This document shows positions 1 through 13,282 of a DNA stretch of 64,000 bases, piece by piece. The notes under the pieces are model-generated. The model ran no database searches, was not told the origin of the DNA, and saw only the letters and a program-made list of their open reading frames with translations. Location: assembly GCA_963921425.1 (NCBI GenBank), contig OY992838.1:15562001-15626000 (forward strand). Direction: 5' to 3'. The translations under genes were made by a program, and so were the position numbers. The first letter of the stretch is position 1; each line of letters begins with the position of its first letter. Source of the DNA: Dryas octopetala. Taxonomy: Eukaryota > Streptophyta > Magnoliopsida > Rosales > Rosaceae.

Positions 1-1238
1 AGGGCTTTCTGGGTTTTCAATTGAATCAATTCACATCGATTAATTACAATTCTAGTTAATTGGCTCAATTTAACATTTGTTATTTGTATGCTTTTATTGC
101 AAGGTTGATGATTGCTTGCTTGTGATTTTGGTTGTTGATTGCTTGCTTGCAGAGTTGCAGTTATGTCTATTGCACGATTTGTTGTATATAGACTTATAGT
201 TGGTTTGTTGATTGCTTGCTTGTGAATTGTGAATTTCAATTATAGACTTATAGTATTGTATCTAGACTTATAGTTGTGAATTGTAGCTAGTATATATAAT
301 AGACTTATAGTACTGTCTATTTCAATTACAGGTTGTGAATTGTGATGCCTTGACTGTAATTGAAATAGACAATACTATATGATTGTGTTGACTGTATGAT
401 AGACTTATAGTACTATAGTTGTGAATTGTAATTGGTTAAAAGTATCAATCATACATTCAATCCATTTATGTTTGATAATGTGTGTGTTGACTATATGACT
501 GATACTTGACAATGAAACTTGAGAATGTGCTCGTTGTATGACTGTTTGCACATTCTCAAGTTACTTGATTGTTTGCGACTTTGCACAATCTAAAATGCCA
601 ACATTTGAACCAAATACCCAGCAAAGTAAGCAACAACTAACAAGCAACAAAAAATACAAAAATACAAGCATTACCACGGATTATCAGTTAGTTGAAGGAG
701 CCACCAGCTGGTACTTCACTTGTGGATAGTTGTGATGTAGCCACCACTGCAAAAAAATATAAAAATTATTACTTTATCAGAAAGGCAGCAAACAGAGTAA
801 AGTTCAAACATAAAGGCATCAAGCTTAAATTATTACTTGATTCATGTTCTTCAAGTTTCTTGTAGAATTCAACTTCCTCATCAATTGGATCCTTGTAGAA
901 ATTAAATTCTTCTGCTCTAAGCCAATCACTTGTACACACTAATGTTATTTCTTATTTAGATTGATGGCATTTCAAATTGATGAAATAATGCTTGTTGCTT
1001 ACTTTGTTGGCATTTCAAATTGATGGCCAATGTTGCTGTTGTTGCTCAATTTGAAGTTTGAAGGGGTCAAGGTCACTTTGAAGTTTCAAGGCATTTCTGA
1101 TTGCTAGTCACTTTGAAGTTAGGTTAGTTAATTAGGTTGTAAACTTGTAATGGTCTTAAACTTGTAATGGATTGTAATTGTATAGACTAGCTATAAGTAG
1201 CCAAGTAGGTTTAAAGTTAACATATTGAATAATGCATG
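1..1238. other. Non-genic, AT-rich region with short degenerate repeats
   Basis: I see no credible gene here. Between about 185 and 415 the phrase 'gacttatagt' recurs at irregular spacing, and 'ttgattgcttgcttg' recurs between 105 and 225, so the start of the region has the look of a decayed tandem repeat. The short open frame near 540 has no recognisable domain and ordinary intergenic composition. Confidence 0.6.
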
Positions 1239-2197
1239 GTTTTAATTAGGGTAGGAATGGGCCGATTTTTACCCGACAACCAACCCATTTTTTTGGCTGA
1301 TATGCAACTAACAATCGACCCACAAAGGTCGAGTCAGATGTTACCAACCGAACCAAAAAAGTTGGTTCGGTTGGTGGTTTCTAAATTAGGGAAAGTTGGT
1401 TGTAGACTAACCGACCCATCAACCGACTTTGGGATGTATTTTTTTTCTTTTGGCGTTTGGGAAAGCTTGGGCTGTGTGGAAGTGTGTGTGTGTGTGTGTG
1501 TGTTTAGCCTAAACCCAAGAGTGTGTGTGTGAGTGGAACCTAGGCCCAAACCCAACCCATCCACTCACTCTCTTATTCTCTCAACAACCATCTCTCAGTT
1601 TCAGCTCTCACTCTCTGTCTCTCTCAGCTCGATACCATCACCAATTCACCATTCACCATCGCGTCGCCACCACCCTGAAACCCATAGATCTCTCTTCCTG
1701 GTACGATTCTAACCCTCTCACTCTGAATTCTCAGTCTTAGCTTCATATATTCACTGTTTTTTTGCTCTCAACATGGGTTCAATAGCCTGCTAGATACCCT
1801 TCTTCTTCCTCGAGACCTGTTAGACATCATCAAACCATGTGTTATTCTCCAAGCTCCATTGTCTTGAATGAACCAAAACAAAAGCCAAACTCAAACACAA
1901 ATATCACTTGCTCTCTGCAAACACCCTATTTATACCATACTCCCAACCGACTTCTCTCCCACCAACTTCTCTTTTCCGACCATTTTTGTAGTTTCGAAGC
2001 TTAATTTTAGGGGTTGTGATGTTGTTTAATGTTTATTAGGAATGTGTCTAAAAAAAAAATTCGGGCCAACCCACAATCGACTCACCAAAGTTGGGCTGAT
2101 AATGATTTTCAAAATTCATCAAACTCAGTTGGTCGGGTAGGTCGGTTGTTTGGCCGATATGGGCCCGACCCGACCCATTCTCATCCCTAGTTTTAAT
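1239..2197. mobile_element. Non-autonomous hAT element with perfect 8-bp target duplication
   Basis: The element occupies 1247-2189 (943 bp) and is bounded by the identical 8-mer gttttaat at 1239-1246 and 2190-2197. The ends are inverted and similar: the left starts tagggtaggaatgggc and the reverse complement of the right starts tagggatgagaatgggt. An 8-bp duplication with TAGGG-type ends is the hAT pattern. Both arms are rich in CCGACCC/GGGTCGG. There is no transposase, so it depended on a partner. It carries TG and CT microsatellites at about 1480-1535 and 1565-1625. The short open frames inside are low-complexity artefacts. Confidence 0.85.
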
Positions 2198-3377
2198 TAG
2201 GTTAAATGTTAAGTAGTTTAAATTCTTATATCATGAATAAATTAATGTATGGTTATGCCTTAATTTTTATATCAAAGTTTAACAATACTTTGACAATGTC
2301 AATATTTTACCAACATTGAGAATGTTGGTTTTAGGCCTTAAACATATGGCAAAAAAAATTGCCACAATCTGGTTTATGCCTTAAAAGTTGGGCCAAACAG
2401 TGGCCAAATATGACTATCGGTAAAGGCCAATACGACCCGAACAATCCGACAAGGTCAGTAACCCGACCTACGATTAAACGACATTTTCGGAGTTGGCAGC
2501 AGTAGGCAATTGAGTCATTCTGATGATTTTCAGTCGGTGGTTTGGCTACAACAGTTCAGTAACAGAACTGAACCCACCCCTACTTTAACCCATGTCCTAA
2601 AATGATACTCAAATTCTAATTTATCCCAATTTGGTACCTTATTTTTTATTTTGTCTCTAATTGGTATCAATTTGAACTTTCGTTACAAAATTTAAAAGAA
2701 CTACCCAAACTCTTTGCACATGACCACATTCTCAAGGGCAATTTTGTCACTTCGTGAAGGCTCATAATCCCCTTCCCAACTCCCAATTGTGTCCTCCCAT
2801 GTCTAATTCTTTCATCGTTGCATCTATATCAATTAGCTCTTCTGTCTCTTTTCTGCTCTTCGTCATCGTTATTTGCTCGAAACAAGAAGTTCGACCTAGC
2901 TCTCACCGAAGTCCTCATCAATGTCAAGACCTGTTCCATCACAACTTCTCTACCCGAATCCGAAGATCGACCCCATGAGGAGTTATTGGGTTTTAGTGTT
3001 TTTTTTTTATTTGCAAAATAGAATTTTTCCTCTTGGGTTTTTATATTTTATTGAGATTTGTTGTTGGGTTATCTCTCAAATTATTCTGATTGCAAAGATT
3101 TGTTGCTGCTTATTGTGATCATGAGAGATTTTTCTTTGTGTTTGTTTTATGTATGATATTGGCTCGTTTGGGATTGTACTTGAACAACAAAAGACTGTTG
3201 TAGATGACAATTTTAGATCACTCACAACAGTTTTGGTATTTGGTAATTAAAGCAAAAGCTATAGCGTCTCACAGTTCTAGGTCACTCACTACAATTTTGA
3301 AAAGTAGCTATCCACATGCTTTTCAAAATTGTTGTGAATGAAAGTTGTGGGCTCCATTAATAAAAATTTTGAGTTGC
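2198..3377. other. Non-genic region with decayed repeat traces
   Basis: No gene is supported. GACCCG-rich words at about 2430-2580, ending near cccacccctac, resemble a hAT arm but have no visible partner. Three overlapping small open frames at 2754-3118 lack a domain. At 3160-3340 the text 'ctcgtttgggattgtacttg' and a run of short inverted words resemble the ends of Harbinger-type MITEs, without a defined boundary. Confidence 0.5.
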
Positions 3378-3379
3378 CC

Positions 3380-4985
3380 AATGTCACACCCTAAATCTTA
3401 GACACGTGCGGCACGTACTTTAAGGATGTCATGAGTACAATGCAATGCCCAATGATTCGGCATTGTAATCTCAAATTTCTTAAAATATGTAAGTCATTTT
3501 AGTTTGAAACCAGATTTGATTAAAAGATAATCTAGCAACGGAAACAACATTTAAATTAATATAATTAATAGTATGGCCAAACAATGATTGGACATAGGGT
3601 CGGCCGCCACGTACGGTGGTTGCCCTGACCGAATTTCTTCCTCAAAATCAAATTTCAGAGTTCTTATCTGTAAACAATTTTAGAATCATTAAAGGACTCA
3701 AAATATTAGTCATTGTGGCATACACGGCGAAGCTCACAGTGGCCGAGAGTTCTAGTTTAGGGTTTTCACATTTAACCACAATTGATTCAACCAATTACAT
3801 CAACAGAAAACCCATAACAAAAGGATTACAAATATATCAAAATCAACCTAAATCGTCAGAATCACCGAAAATCTCTTCGGAGAAGCCGCGTTTTTGGTGA
3901 CTTCGCACCGCTGTCGTTGGTGGTTGTCAAAGTGAGGAAATGTGTCACACCCAAAATGGGATATGTCACTTTGGGCATGTGCATGGCAGTGCCACATTGG
4001 CCAGTAACCATGAAACAAACTCATTAAAATCCCAATGAGAGTGATCCAAAGCTAACAGTCAATGTAAGGCAAGTTAACTATAAGCAAATAAGTTAATATG
4101 TTTTTTTTTTTTTTTAAATTGTAAATCAGAGAGATAGCAGAAATGGAAGCTTTATCATCATGATGAGCCCCTTAGGTTAAGTAGTTGAATGCAATTAAAA
4201 GAAATATGTATAGGTATCATACCCTTACTTAAGACATACCAAGCAGTAAGTTTTTATAAACAAGATTTGTAAATTGAATTCCTTTAATTGAAGTATTAAA
4301 ACCAAATATTTGAAAATAAAGACAAAGTAAGTTCAATAATGAGTCATGCCAATCCTTAATAATTTCAACTCTAGGTTTCTTAACAAAAATAATAAAGAGA
4401 AAGGGTTGTTACACACTTATCCAATGAGGAGTCTTCCTCCTCACTCGAGTCTTCTGAAGTTGGGGGTGTTGGTATATCAATGTTGGGAGTTCTCCTCTTC
4501 CAATATCCTCCCTCCTCTGAATCCGAAAGTTCGACAATGCTAACCATTGTCCTAAGTGTATCATGCACTCACAAACTCTGTAGAGGTAAGCATCAACAAA
4601 ACAGCTGATTGATTGCTCAACCAGTCCAAAATCATTGCAGACAATTCAAGATAGTTCTTTAATAACAAAGTAGGTTTTAACAAAAATAGGTACATTTTCC
4701 AAATTGACTCAATCACATTCAAAACATAAGAGAGGTAACTAGGCAACTTCATTATGTCTAAGTTAATGTCATTTAGCTAGAAGCTTAGTACAGTCAAGAA
4801 AATACAAGTAAACAGGTTTCCAAGGTCACTTGTTGTTTATGAATCTATAAGCAACCATCTCAAATCATGGCAGCATATCACTAAATCACAATTATCCATG
4901 AATTAAATCATGAGATGCAAATGCATGTTAAATTAAAGAACAATGCAATGCATATATGCATTTTTCTTTCTTGACAAAGCTCACC
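3380..4985. repeat. LTR-like repeat, related to the repeat at 37300-38270
   Basis: Two segments begin with TGTCACACCC (about 3382 and 3942), a common start of plant Ty3-type LTRs. From about 4000 to 4980 the sequence aligns in the same order with 37300-38270: shared words include gttgttacacact, gctcaaccagtccaaaa and catgaattaaatcatgagatgca. On the minus strand both copies contain a short acidic reading frame starting MVS-V-LSDSEEG at about 4540 here. The repeat is interrupted on its right by the copia fossil. I read it as a fragment of an LTR-type element of uncertain clade. Confidence 0.5.
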
Positions 4986-4988
4986 TGC

Positions 4989-5055
4989 ATGTCATTCGAT
5001 TCCATCACCAACTTTGCTTCTTCTTTTTTTTTAACTGTATGTCATTCGATTCCAT
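4989..5055. repeat. Short insert between 17-bp direct repeats
   Basis: The 17-mer atgtcattcgattccat occurs at 4989-5005 and again at 5039-5055, flanking 33 bp that include a run of T. A long target-site-like duplication around a fragment carrying a poly(T) stretch fits a very truncated retroposon on the minus strand. Slippage duplication is an alternative. Confidence 0.45.
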
Positions 5056-5129
5056 TCAACATGCACAAATAGATATAGTTACAATACACATGATGTTATA
5101 ATATAGTAAAGTACGAAAGTCCACCTATG

Positions 5130-5364
5130 TGAATACTGAAAACGTGCAGAAGCTTCCAAACCCATTTCCAGAATATGATTTTCCAAAAGGTTACTATGCA
5201 TTTCAAAAACGGTGGCTTCATTCAGTACACACAAGGATGATCACCGACTTGTATAGCCTATAAATAGGCTATCAAATGCAGAAATGAAACATATATGATC
5301 TCTCATCACCCATATTATCTCTAAAATTTTACTATTACTCTCATTGTTCTATCATTTTACAACA
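5130..5364 (+). repeat. 5' LTR of the copia fossil
   Basis: Begins TG and ends CA, with a TATA-like motif near 5260 and the copia-type primer-binding sequence directly downstream. Confidence 0.8.
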
Positions 5365-8300
5365 TGTTATTAGCACGAAACTTTGCTCTTGGTTCAGTGA
5401 TTGCTTGGCATTGTAACTGATTGCTCAGCAAACTTTTCTTGGGCATGCAGGCAAACTTTTCTTGGGCATGGATGCACATTATAGAGGCGAAGACATTAAT
5501 TTGTATTGTTGATAGTGTAACTACACATACAATTTTTTGAAGTTGCCAATACTTTTTAAAGCTAGCTTAATAAATTAAATTGAAGCTAAGGAAACTACTA
5601 TTTTAGGTTCTACAAACCTGATTAAAGGGTTTGGAAGAGCCCATATCATGTTGCCTAATGGTACGTATTCATATATCCATTAATGAAGCTTTATATTCCG
5701 CGAGATTCTAAAAGGAATTTGCTTAGCTCCAAGGATATACGTTTGAATGGATATCATATTGAAACAAGTAATAAGCAAAATCTTGAGTACCTTTGCGTTA
5801 ATTACCTCCAATGCCTCTAACCAAAAGAATTTATTGGAGAAACTTTCTGCTTTCTTATTTGGGTTGTATTATACAACCATAAGAATTGTTGAGGCTCATA
5901 TTATTAGTGACCTGAATTTCACTAATTCGGAGCTCTTTATGCTTTGGCATGATCGTCTTGGTCATCCTAGATCCACGATGATGCATAGAATCATAACAAG
6001 TTCATATGGGCACAAATTGGCAAATAAAGAATTGTGTTTCCCAACAATAGCTTTTACAAAACTTGCTCACAAGGGAAGTTGGTTGTATCATCTCAGCACA
6101 AGGTTGAGTTTGAATCCCCGAAATTTTTGCAAAGAATTTAAGGGGATATTTGTGGGCCAATTCAACCACCATGTGGACCATTTTGATGTCTTGATTGGCG
6201 CATCTACCAGTTAGTCACATGTTTGTCTCTTATTAAGTTGAAATATAGATTTTTCCCGACTTCTTGCTCAGAAAATCAAGTTAAGAGCACAATTCTCATA
6301 TTATCAAATTAAGTCACTTCGACTCGATAATGTCACAGAGTTTACATCTCAGGCATTTGATGCTTATTGTGAGTTACTTGGAATTGAGGTTGAGCACCTC
6401 GTACCTCATGAGCATACTCAGAATGGTTTAACTGAAGCATTTATCAAACGCTTACAATTGATTTCTAGACGTGCTTTTAAAACAAAATTGCCAATTTTTG
6501 CACGGGGACATGTTATTTTGCATGTGGCCTCATTGGTTTGTTTTAGGCCTATTTCTTCTAACTATCAATATTCTCCTATTCAACTTGTACTTGGTAGTCC
6601 GCCTAATATTTCCTACTTAAGAACATTTGGATGCGCAGTGTATACCTATTGCGCGCACCCCCACAACGTATATACTAAGATGGGTCCCTAAAGTAGATTG
6701 GGAATTTATGTGGGATTTGATTCACCCTCTATTATTCGGTATTTAGAACCATTAATGGGTGATCTATTTACCGCATGTTTTGCGGATTGTCATTTTGATG
6801 AGACAAATTTCCCGCCTTTAAAGGGAGAAAAGACTGTTCCTGTAGAACGACGTGAATTTTCGTGAAAAATATCCACTATGTCTCATTTTGATCCTCATAC
6901 TGCTTAGTGCGAAAATGAAGTATGAAGGATAATTCATCTTCAACAGACTGCTAATCAAATGCCATATGCATTTACTGATACAACAAAGGTGACAAAGTTG
7001 CATATACCAATCGTAAATACGCCTACAATAATTGAGGTCCAAACTTGACAACCTAATGTGGCAGCAAATGAATCATCTTGTGCACGTCTGAAGCATGGCA
7101 GGCCTATTGGGTCAGAAGATATGATTCCCCAAAAGAGGAAACCTAAAGTACATACAAACCCCAATGAAAATGATGAGTATACGGGGAAAGAAATTGACAG
7201 TGAACCCACAATTCACAAATCTCTAGAAAATGAAACGGTCCTTGAAGTGACCAAAGCCCTTGAAGACGCTCAGGTACCTGAAAGTAGATAAATATCTTTA
7301 AATTATGCATTCACAAATGAGTTGTGGGATCGAAATAAAATGGTCATCGATGACATCTTTTCATTTGTAGTAGCTACTGAGATCAATGAATGTGATTGTA
7401 TTGAACCACACATTGTCAATGAATGCAAACAAAAGCATGATTGGCCTAAGTGGAAAACAACAATTCAGGCTGAATTGGATTATTTAGAAAAACGTGAAGT
7501 ATTTGCACTAGTAGTCCAAACACCGCAAGATGTGTAACCTGTTGGTTATAAGTGGGTGTTCACTAGAAAGCGCAATGAGAAAAACGAGATTGTAAGATAT
7601 AAAGCACGATTTGTGGCGCAAGGTTTTTCACAAAGACCTGAGATTGATTATGAAGAAATATATTCTCTCGTGATCGATGCAATCACGTTCCATTATTAAG
7701 TCTAATGGTTTCTGAAAAGTTAGATATGAGACTAATGAACGTAGTGACTTTATATTTGTATGGAGAGTTAGATACAAATATATATATACATGAAAATCCC
7801 AAAAGGTTTTAAATTGCCTGAAACAAAACCCGAGATATGTCCTCAATCAAATTAAGGCGATCATTGTACGGTTTGAAGCAATTTGGAAGAATGTGGTATA
7901 ACCATCTCAGTGAATACTTGGTAAGAGAATGATATGTTAATTAATGATCCTATATGCCTTGTGTGTTCATAAAGAAATTCGATTATGGATTTGCCATTGT
8001 CGCAGTATATGTGGATATGAACTTGATTGGCACTCCTGATGAACTCACAAAAACTGCTGAACACCTAAAAAATGAATTTGAAATGAAAGACCGTGGGAAA
8101 ACAAAATATTGTCTCGGCATGCAGATCGAGCAATAAACTAGTGATATAGTACTTGTCCATCAAACAACATATACTGAGAAAGTGTTGAAATGATTTGGTA
8201 TGAGAAAAGCCTATCCATTAAGTACCCCAATGGTCGTTTAGTCTCTTGACACTAAGAAAGATCATTTTCACCTCAAAGAAGATGATGAAGGGATCATTGG

Positions 8301-8654
8301 TCCTGAAGTACCATATATTAGTGCAATAGGTACTTTGTTGTACGTACCTAACACAATGTGCTAGACTAGACATAGTATTTTCAGTGAATTTGTTGGCAAG
8401 GTATAGCTCCGCTCCAACAAAGAGGCATTGGATTAATGGTATTAAGCATATTTTGCAGATTCTCTCTTATCTACATCTGTGGAAAACCCACATCTGGTTG
8501 GATACACAGATTTTGGTTATCTCTCTTATCTACATAAAAGTTGTTCTCAAACTGGATATGTATTTATTTGTGGCAACACAGCAATATCATGGTGATCTAC
8601 CAAACAGAAATTGGTTTGCACATCATCAAATAACTAAAAGATACTCGCTCTCCA

Positions 8655-8893
8655 TGAATACTACAAACGTGTAGTAGCTTCCAAACCCATTTCTAGAATG
8701 TGATTTTCCAAAAGGTTGCTATGCATGTCAAAAACGGTGGCTTCATTTAGTACACACAAGGATGATCACCGACATGTATTGCCTATAAATAGGCTATCAA
8801 AATGTAAAAATGAAACAGATCTGATCTCTCATCACCCATATTCTCTCTAAAATTTTAGAGTTACTCTCATTGTTCTCGTATCATTTTACAACA
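8655..8893 (+). repeat. 3' LTR of the copia fossil
   Basis: Matches 5130-5364 along its whole length with roughly 8% differences plus small indels. Confidence 0.8.
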
Positions 8894-11293
8894 CATGCAT
8901 AAATCTAGAGGGACTTTTAATTAAAAATGAACCACTAACATATAGTCACACTCAAACGAGAAGCAAATGAGACTAAAAGAGGTTGGTAAATTTAGTAATA
9001 TATCACAACACCGTAAGTCAAAGATAAATCAAGCTTCAACTTAACTGCATAAATTCCATTTAAAAAATGTCAGCCTCTTCTATAATGAATGCTCATAAAA
9101 TTACTCAAAATTAGTCACTAAGACACTGCATGAAACTTCATGCTAATTAAAGGCCAGGGCATGTATGAAACTTTTGTATTTAATTTTTTTTACATTGCAA
9201 CGAGGCTCATTAGTGTTCTTCATTGTGAAGCATTGAAACACATGCATAAGCTCAATACTATATATATATATAGAGCAAAGCTAATATCCCGACAAGCAGT
9301 GTTCCACTAAGCTTCTCCTTATTTATGTATGACAAAAATATGCCCATTTGCTAGGGAAGCAAAGGGAATATGCATCTGCTACCTATATGCTTCAAAGTAC
9401 CATCCGACAATGAATTTAAAGGAATAGGAGATCTTCAAATAGAGGCAAAGAGACATTTCATCTATATAGATCGAGTTTGCGCATTAATTTTTTTATTTTT
9501 TATTCTACACATTTTAGGAAAATCACCACACATCATTGCAGCATCAAAATCCAAAATAGCTTATTTTAAACATTGTTGCAAAGTTACAAAACCAAATAAG
9601 AATACGTAATGTACATTGGAGAATTTGAACCGTTGTTGTACAACCACGAGCAAAGAAGGCCGCTTGATATTGCCTGGGAAGCAGGCTACTATGCATAATA
9701 CTTTGAGCAAGTCATAGTTGAGGAATTTTACAACTGCAGATTACTAGTAAATGGAAACCCTTTTAGGAGGGCTCTCAAGGCAAAAAATTTTAACAAGAGG
9801 TGGCTCAAAGAGGAAGAATTATTATATATAACCATAACACAGACACATAGTATAACCAATCCACTTATTATGATATGGGTGGACTACGTGTTTATACTTG
9901 TATTTATGCATAATAATTACTCCTCAAAGAGAACACGATGGAAGGAGTTGAAATGTTATTTGAGACAAAAGGGTGTGAGTTCATGGCAGGTTTTGCGTGC
10001 CCAAAAAATATAAAGGTCTGTTGGTGCCTGATGGCTGATGCAAATTAAACCTGCAGATTTGTTGGATGTGCATGACTGTTTGCAGTTAATCTGGCTTTTA
10101 GAATTTTAGTTGGAAGGAATCAAGGAGACGCAAAAGAGGTAGTTGATATGGTTAATGAAAAGACTGACAGAGTCATGACCTGATGCATAGAATTGGCAGT
10201 TTCAGAATTACCTTCTTACTTTGATAATAATAATAATAATAATATATTTTCTTTTAGGAAAAAAAAAAAGGGAAGCCTTTGTTCATGAGGCAAATAGCTT
10301 TGCACTTTGTACTTTGTGATTACTCCAAATGAAGCATTTCTATCACTTAAAAAGAAAAATTCACAACTGGAGCTCAATTGAATAAAGGTAAAATTTTCTG
10401 GCCAAAATAAAATTTGCAACATAAAGGTAAAAATTTTCAAAATTGGCCTAAAATGAGATAGTTGCAAAAGTAGAAAGGACAGGAAGACACCCACTTGGCA
10501 GAAATTGGTACAAATGAGGAAAAGATTGTAGTTTTCCGTTAAAATTATGCAACAGCATAACATAAAATATAAAGGCATTATAGGAAATGCACAAATGAAC
10601 TGCTATAAGAATTTATAAGAACTAGTGTTGAGGAGAAGATAATGCCTTCAAAATCAGACAAAAGTTTGTAGCCGTATCTCATCACTCAATGGCAGCTACT
10701 GAGAGACCTGGACCTTTTTTTTTTTTTTTGGTCAAAGAGACCTGGACCTTAGACTTGGGCAAATGAGAATTATGGACTTTAAACTAAAATCAACCTTTAC
10801 TCCTCTCCCATTAAGTTAAGACTTGGGCAAATGAGAATTATCCAACTGCAAGAAAGAATTTTCCAATTTCCATGCTACCTCTAAAAGCATAGATGCCTTA
10901 CAGTGATTTTTACCTTATAATTCATCCTTTGAATGGAACTAAGAGTTCCTCCATCAAAGAATCAATTTACAAACCAATTACAATTATCAGTGTAATACAA
11001 TTTAGTTGTGCATTGCATGCATGCATTTTCTAGGGCAGAATTAGTTGCATTCAACTTCCCAACACAGAAAGTTAGGTTCATAACTTATGAGAAACTATAG
11101 TGCATACCATGCAAAGCAGATTAGGGACAACAAAATCATAACCAAAGCTGGCAACTTATTTAATCTGAATTTTGAATTCATTCGGCAAACAATTATCATA
11201 GTTTCAACCAAATTATCAGTCAAGATGTAATCAGAGAATAAAAGGAAAGATGTGAGTTAAAAAGGAAAAATGTTGAAGTGTCCCAGGTAAGCT
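8894..11293. other. Intergenic, no gene recognised
   Basis: No domain is recognisable in the small open frames at 9370-9609 and 10216-10578. The stretch 9600-9830 has a somewhat higher GC and codon-like look, but no frame stays open long enough to support a gene. At 10750 and 10819 the phrase gacttgggcaaatgagaat is repeated. The final ~100 bp probably hold the 3' UTR of the F-box gene. Confidence 0.5.
10702..10750 (-). repeat. Tail-only retroposon between 15-bp duplications
   Basis: The 15-mer agagacctggacctt stands at 10702-10716 and 10736-10750 and encloses about 19 bp: a T run followed by ggtcaa. Read on the minus strand this is a few bases plus a poly(A) tail within a long target duplication, as expected of a LINE/SINE insertion cut back to its tail. 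Confidence 0.55.
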
Positions 11294-12807
11294 TTATTCT
11301 ATTCTAACTATCTTGCGGTTCATGTATCTAAACCTGCAAATCTCATCAAAGAAATCATCTGCACTGCTATGACTGCTCTTCATCTGAAGAATCTTTATTA
11401 CCATTGCCTTTAGAGTCTTCCCATACTTCAACAAGGACTCGAGAGTGCTCATTTTCTGTTCAGCATTCAGTGGTGATCTCACTGTGATCGCCACTTCCTC
11501 CAGACACGGGATTACAAATCCTGAATCAACCTGAGAAAAATAGAAATACAAAGTCAATTATACCTTGGAGATTGACCTGGAACTGAAATACTAGAATTAC
11601 AAAAAACATATCTACTCACATTTTTCAGACTGTTCTTCTGACAAAGAGCAGCAAACATGGCTCCATGGATATCAAACTTTTGTAGCTTGGGATGGTTATT
11701 GAAAAAATCAACAAAGTCAACCTCCGGAAAGGGTTGAAGAGTCTCAAAATCCCCAGTGAATTCCACCTTCATAAAAAGGTGCTTCACTTCACTTGCCCAA
11801 TGAAGCATATTGCTTATTGCATCCCAACACCACTGAACACCCCTAATGGATAAGAACTCCAGAGCCACAAGTTTCTCAAAATCAACCATGTAAACTCTCC
11901 CTAAAACCATACCAGAAAACACAAAGATGAATGAGTCACTATTATAATTCACAGCATCAGGGAAGGGTCATTTGGCCAAAAACAAGAAAAAAGAAAATGC
12001 ACCCAATATACTAGATATTTGAAGTCATCAAAGTTAAGCTTGTAACAAATTGTTACCTGCATTATTGGCAATTGAAAGATTCCGCAAATACTTTGTCTCG
12101 CGAACCCGAATCCAACTACAGCCTTGCACCTCAAGGACTTCAATTTTTGGGCACTCCATAGAAAATGAGCAGTTTCCCAAACCATAAAAGTCAAGCTTAC
12201 ACTGCTCCAAATGAGGTAACTCAATTGAAACCGATCTCACTCCTTCACAACCGAGCAGCAACAAATTGGTCAGATTCGGACAGGCCAGAAGCACAGTTGA
12301 TAACGCAGGATCCTCCAACCTTGCACCAACAATTTCAAGGTTACAGAGTTTCTGGAAGACGTCCCACTTGGGCGAATGGGTCATTAAGACTCCCCAAAGT
12401 TTTAAAGACTCCAAATTTTTTGCAGCAGCTAAGCAATCTAATTTTGAAGGGCTCTCGTGGCAGGCCTGATGTTCAGCAAGATTGTCCATTCGGAGCTCAA
12501 GATACCTAAGAGAGGGACCTATGAGTGTTAACCATGAAGCAAGGCCAGCACCTGAGAATGGGCTATACACAATAAGATCTTCTAATCTTTCAATCACAGA
12601 AATCATCTTCAATACAATGTCATCAGGAGATTCAGGACTGTCCCTGCCTGTATGGTTATCAAAGGAGTTTCTAGGGAAGAAAAGGCTCCTTATATAAGGC
12701 ATTGAGTCCTTCCACCGCTTGGATACACAATTACAAACTGCCACATCTCGAGCGTTTTTCATAGACGACAATATGTATTGAACAACAGCATCAGGGAGAG
12801 AGTCCAT
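11294..12807 (-). CDS. F-box/LRR (RNI-like) protein, three coding exons
   Basis: The coding exons on the minus strand are 12807-12057, 11900-11620 and 11530-11294, all with GT/AG borders, giving 422 residues. Residues 1 to about 45 form an F-box (starting MDSLPDAVVQYIL, with the CNCVSKRWK core), which binds the SKP1-type adaptor of an SCF ubiquitin ligase. The rest is a run of leucine-rich units such as PSLRYLEL, CPNLTNLLLLGC and LPHLEQCKLDFYG, which would bind the substrate. The C-terminal exons carry FDIHGAMFAALCQKNSL. Frame is kept over both introns: 751 + 281 nt makes a whole number of codons. From memory, length and sequence resemble the small plant F-box/RNI-like family that includes Arabidopsis At1g10780. 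The substrate is unknown. No break is seen, so the gene looks functional. Confidence 0.92.
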
Positions 12808-13242
12808 TCTGTGAGCACAACAATGGAACAGGTAGCAGACTTAGCAAGATTTAAAAACTAGACTAAAAATGTTGACAAAAATTAGCAGAATTACACAATT
12901 ACTAAGGTTTCAGAAAGAAACAAGATTGGTTAAGATAAGTTAGATATTATGATTATATGAAATCTAAGCTATCTAAGACTACTTTTGAGGTTTGTTACAG
13001 GAAATCTAAGCTATATAAGACTACTCTTGAGGTTTGTTATTTGTGCTCAGCATCCACTAATGCCCCTCGTCTTACAAATCTAAAAATGAAATGTATTTGT
13101 TTAAAGTTTCTGAGATGAAATGGGAGATAAAAAAGAAACCCAGAAATACTAAGATTAGAATTGTCATTCTTAGGGACCCAATAAAACAAATAGGATATTC
13201 AACACAGGTTAATATTGGAAATGGAAAATCTGATAAGAAAAA

Positions 13243-13282
<40 letters not shown>

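Larger units (their letters stand above)
5130..8893 (+). mobile_element. Ty1/copia LTR retrotransposon fossil, broken
   Basis: Two LTRs are visible: 5130-5364 (235 bp) and 8655-8893 (239 bp). Both begin tgaatact, end acaaca and share a TATA-like 'cctataaataggc'. They differ at roughly 8% of positions, suggesting an age of some millions of years. The 5' LTR is followed by tgttattagcacg, the primer-binding type known from plant copia elements. Between them, parts appear in the copia order: GAG-pre-integrase around 5750-6200, integrase core around 6300-6700, reverse transcriptase around 7540-8130, and RNase H traces up to about 8650. The element is clearly broken, with many breaks across all domains. 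I see no clean 5-bp target duplication. Confidence 0.85.

Noticed and set aside
2754-3118. Small secreted-type proteins from three overlapping frames
   Set aside because: Overlapping frames in unrelated registers, no domain, T-rich composition.
12165-12697. Plus-strand frames opposite the F-box gene
   Set aside because: Antisense shadows of the first coding exon; the minus-strand frame has the domain and correct splice sites.
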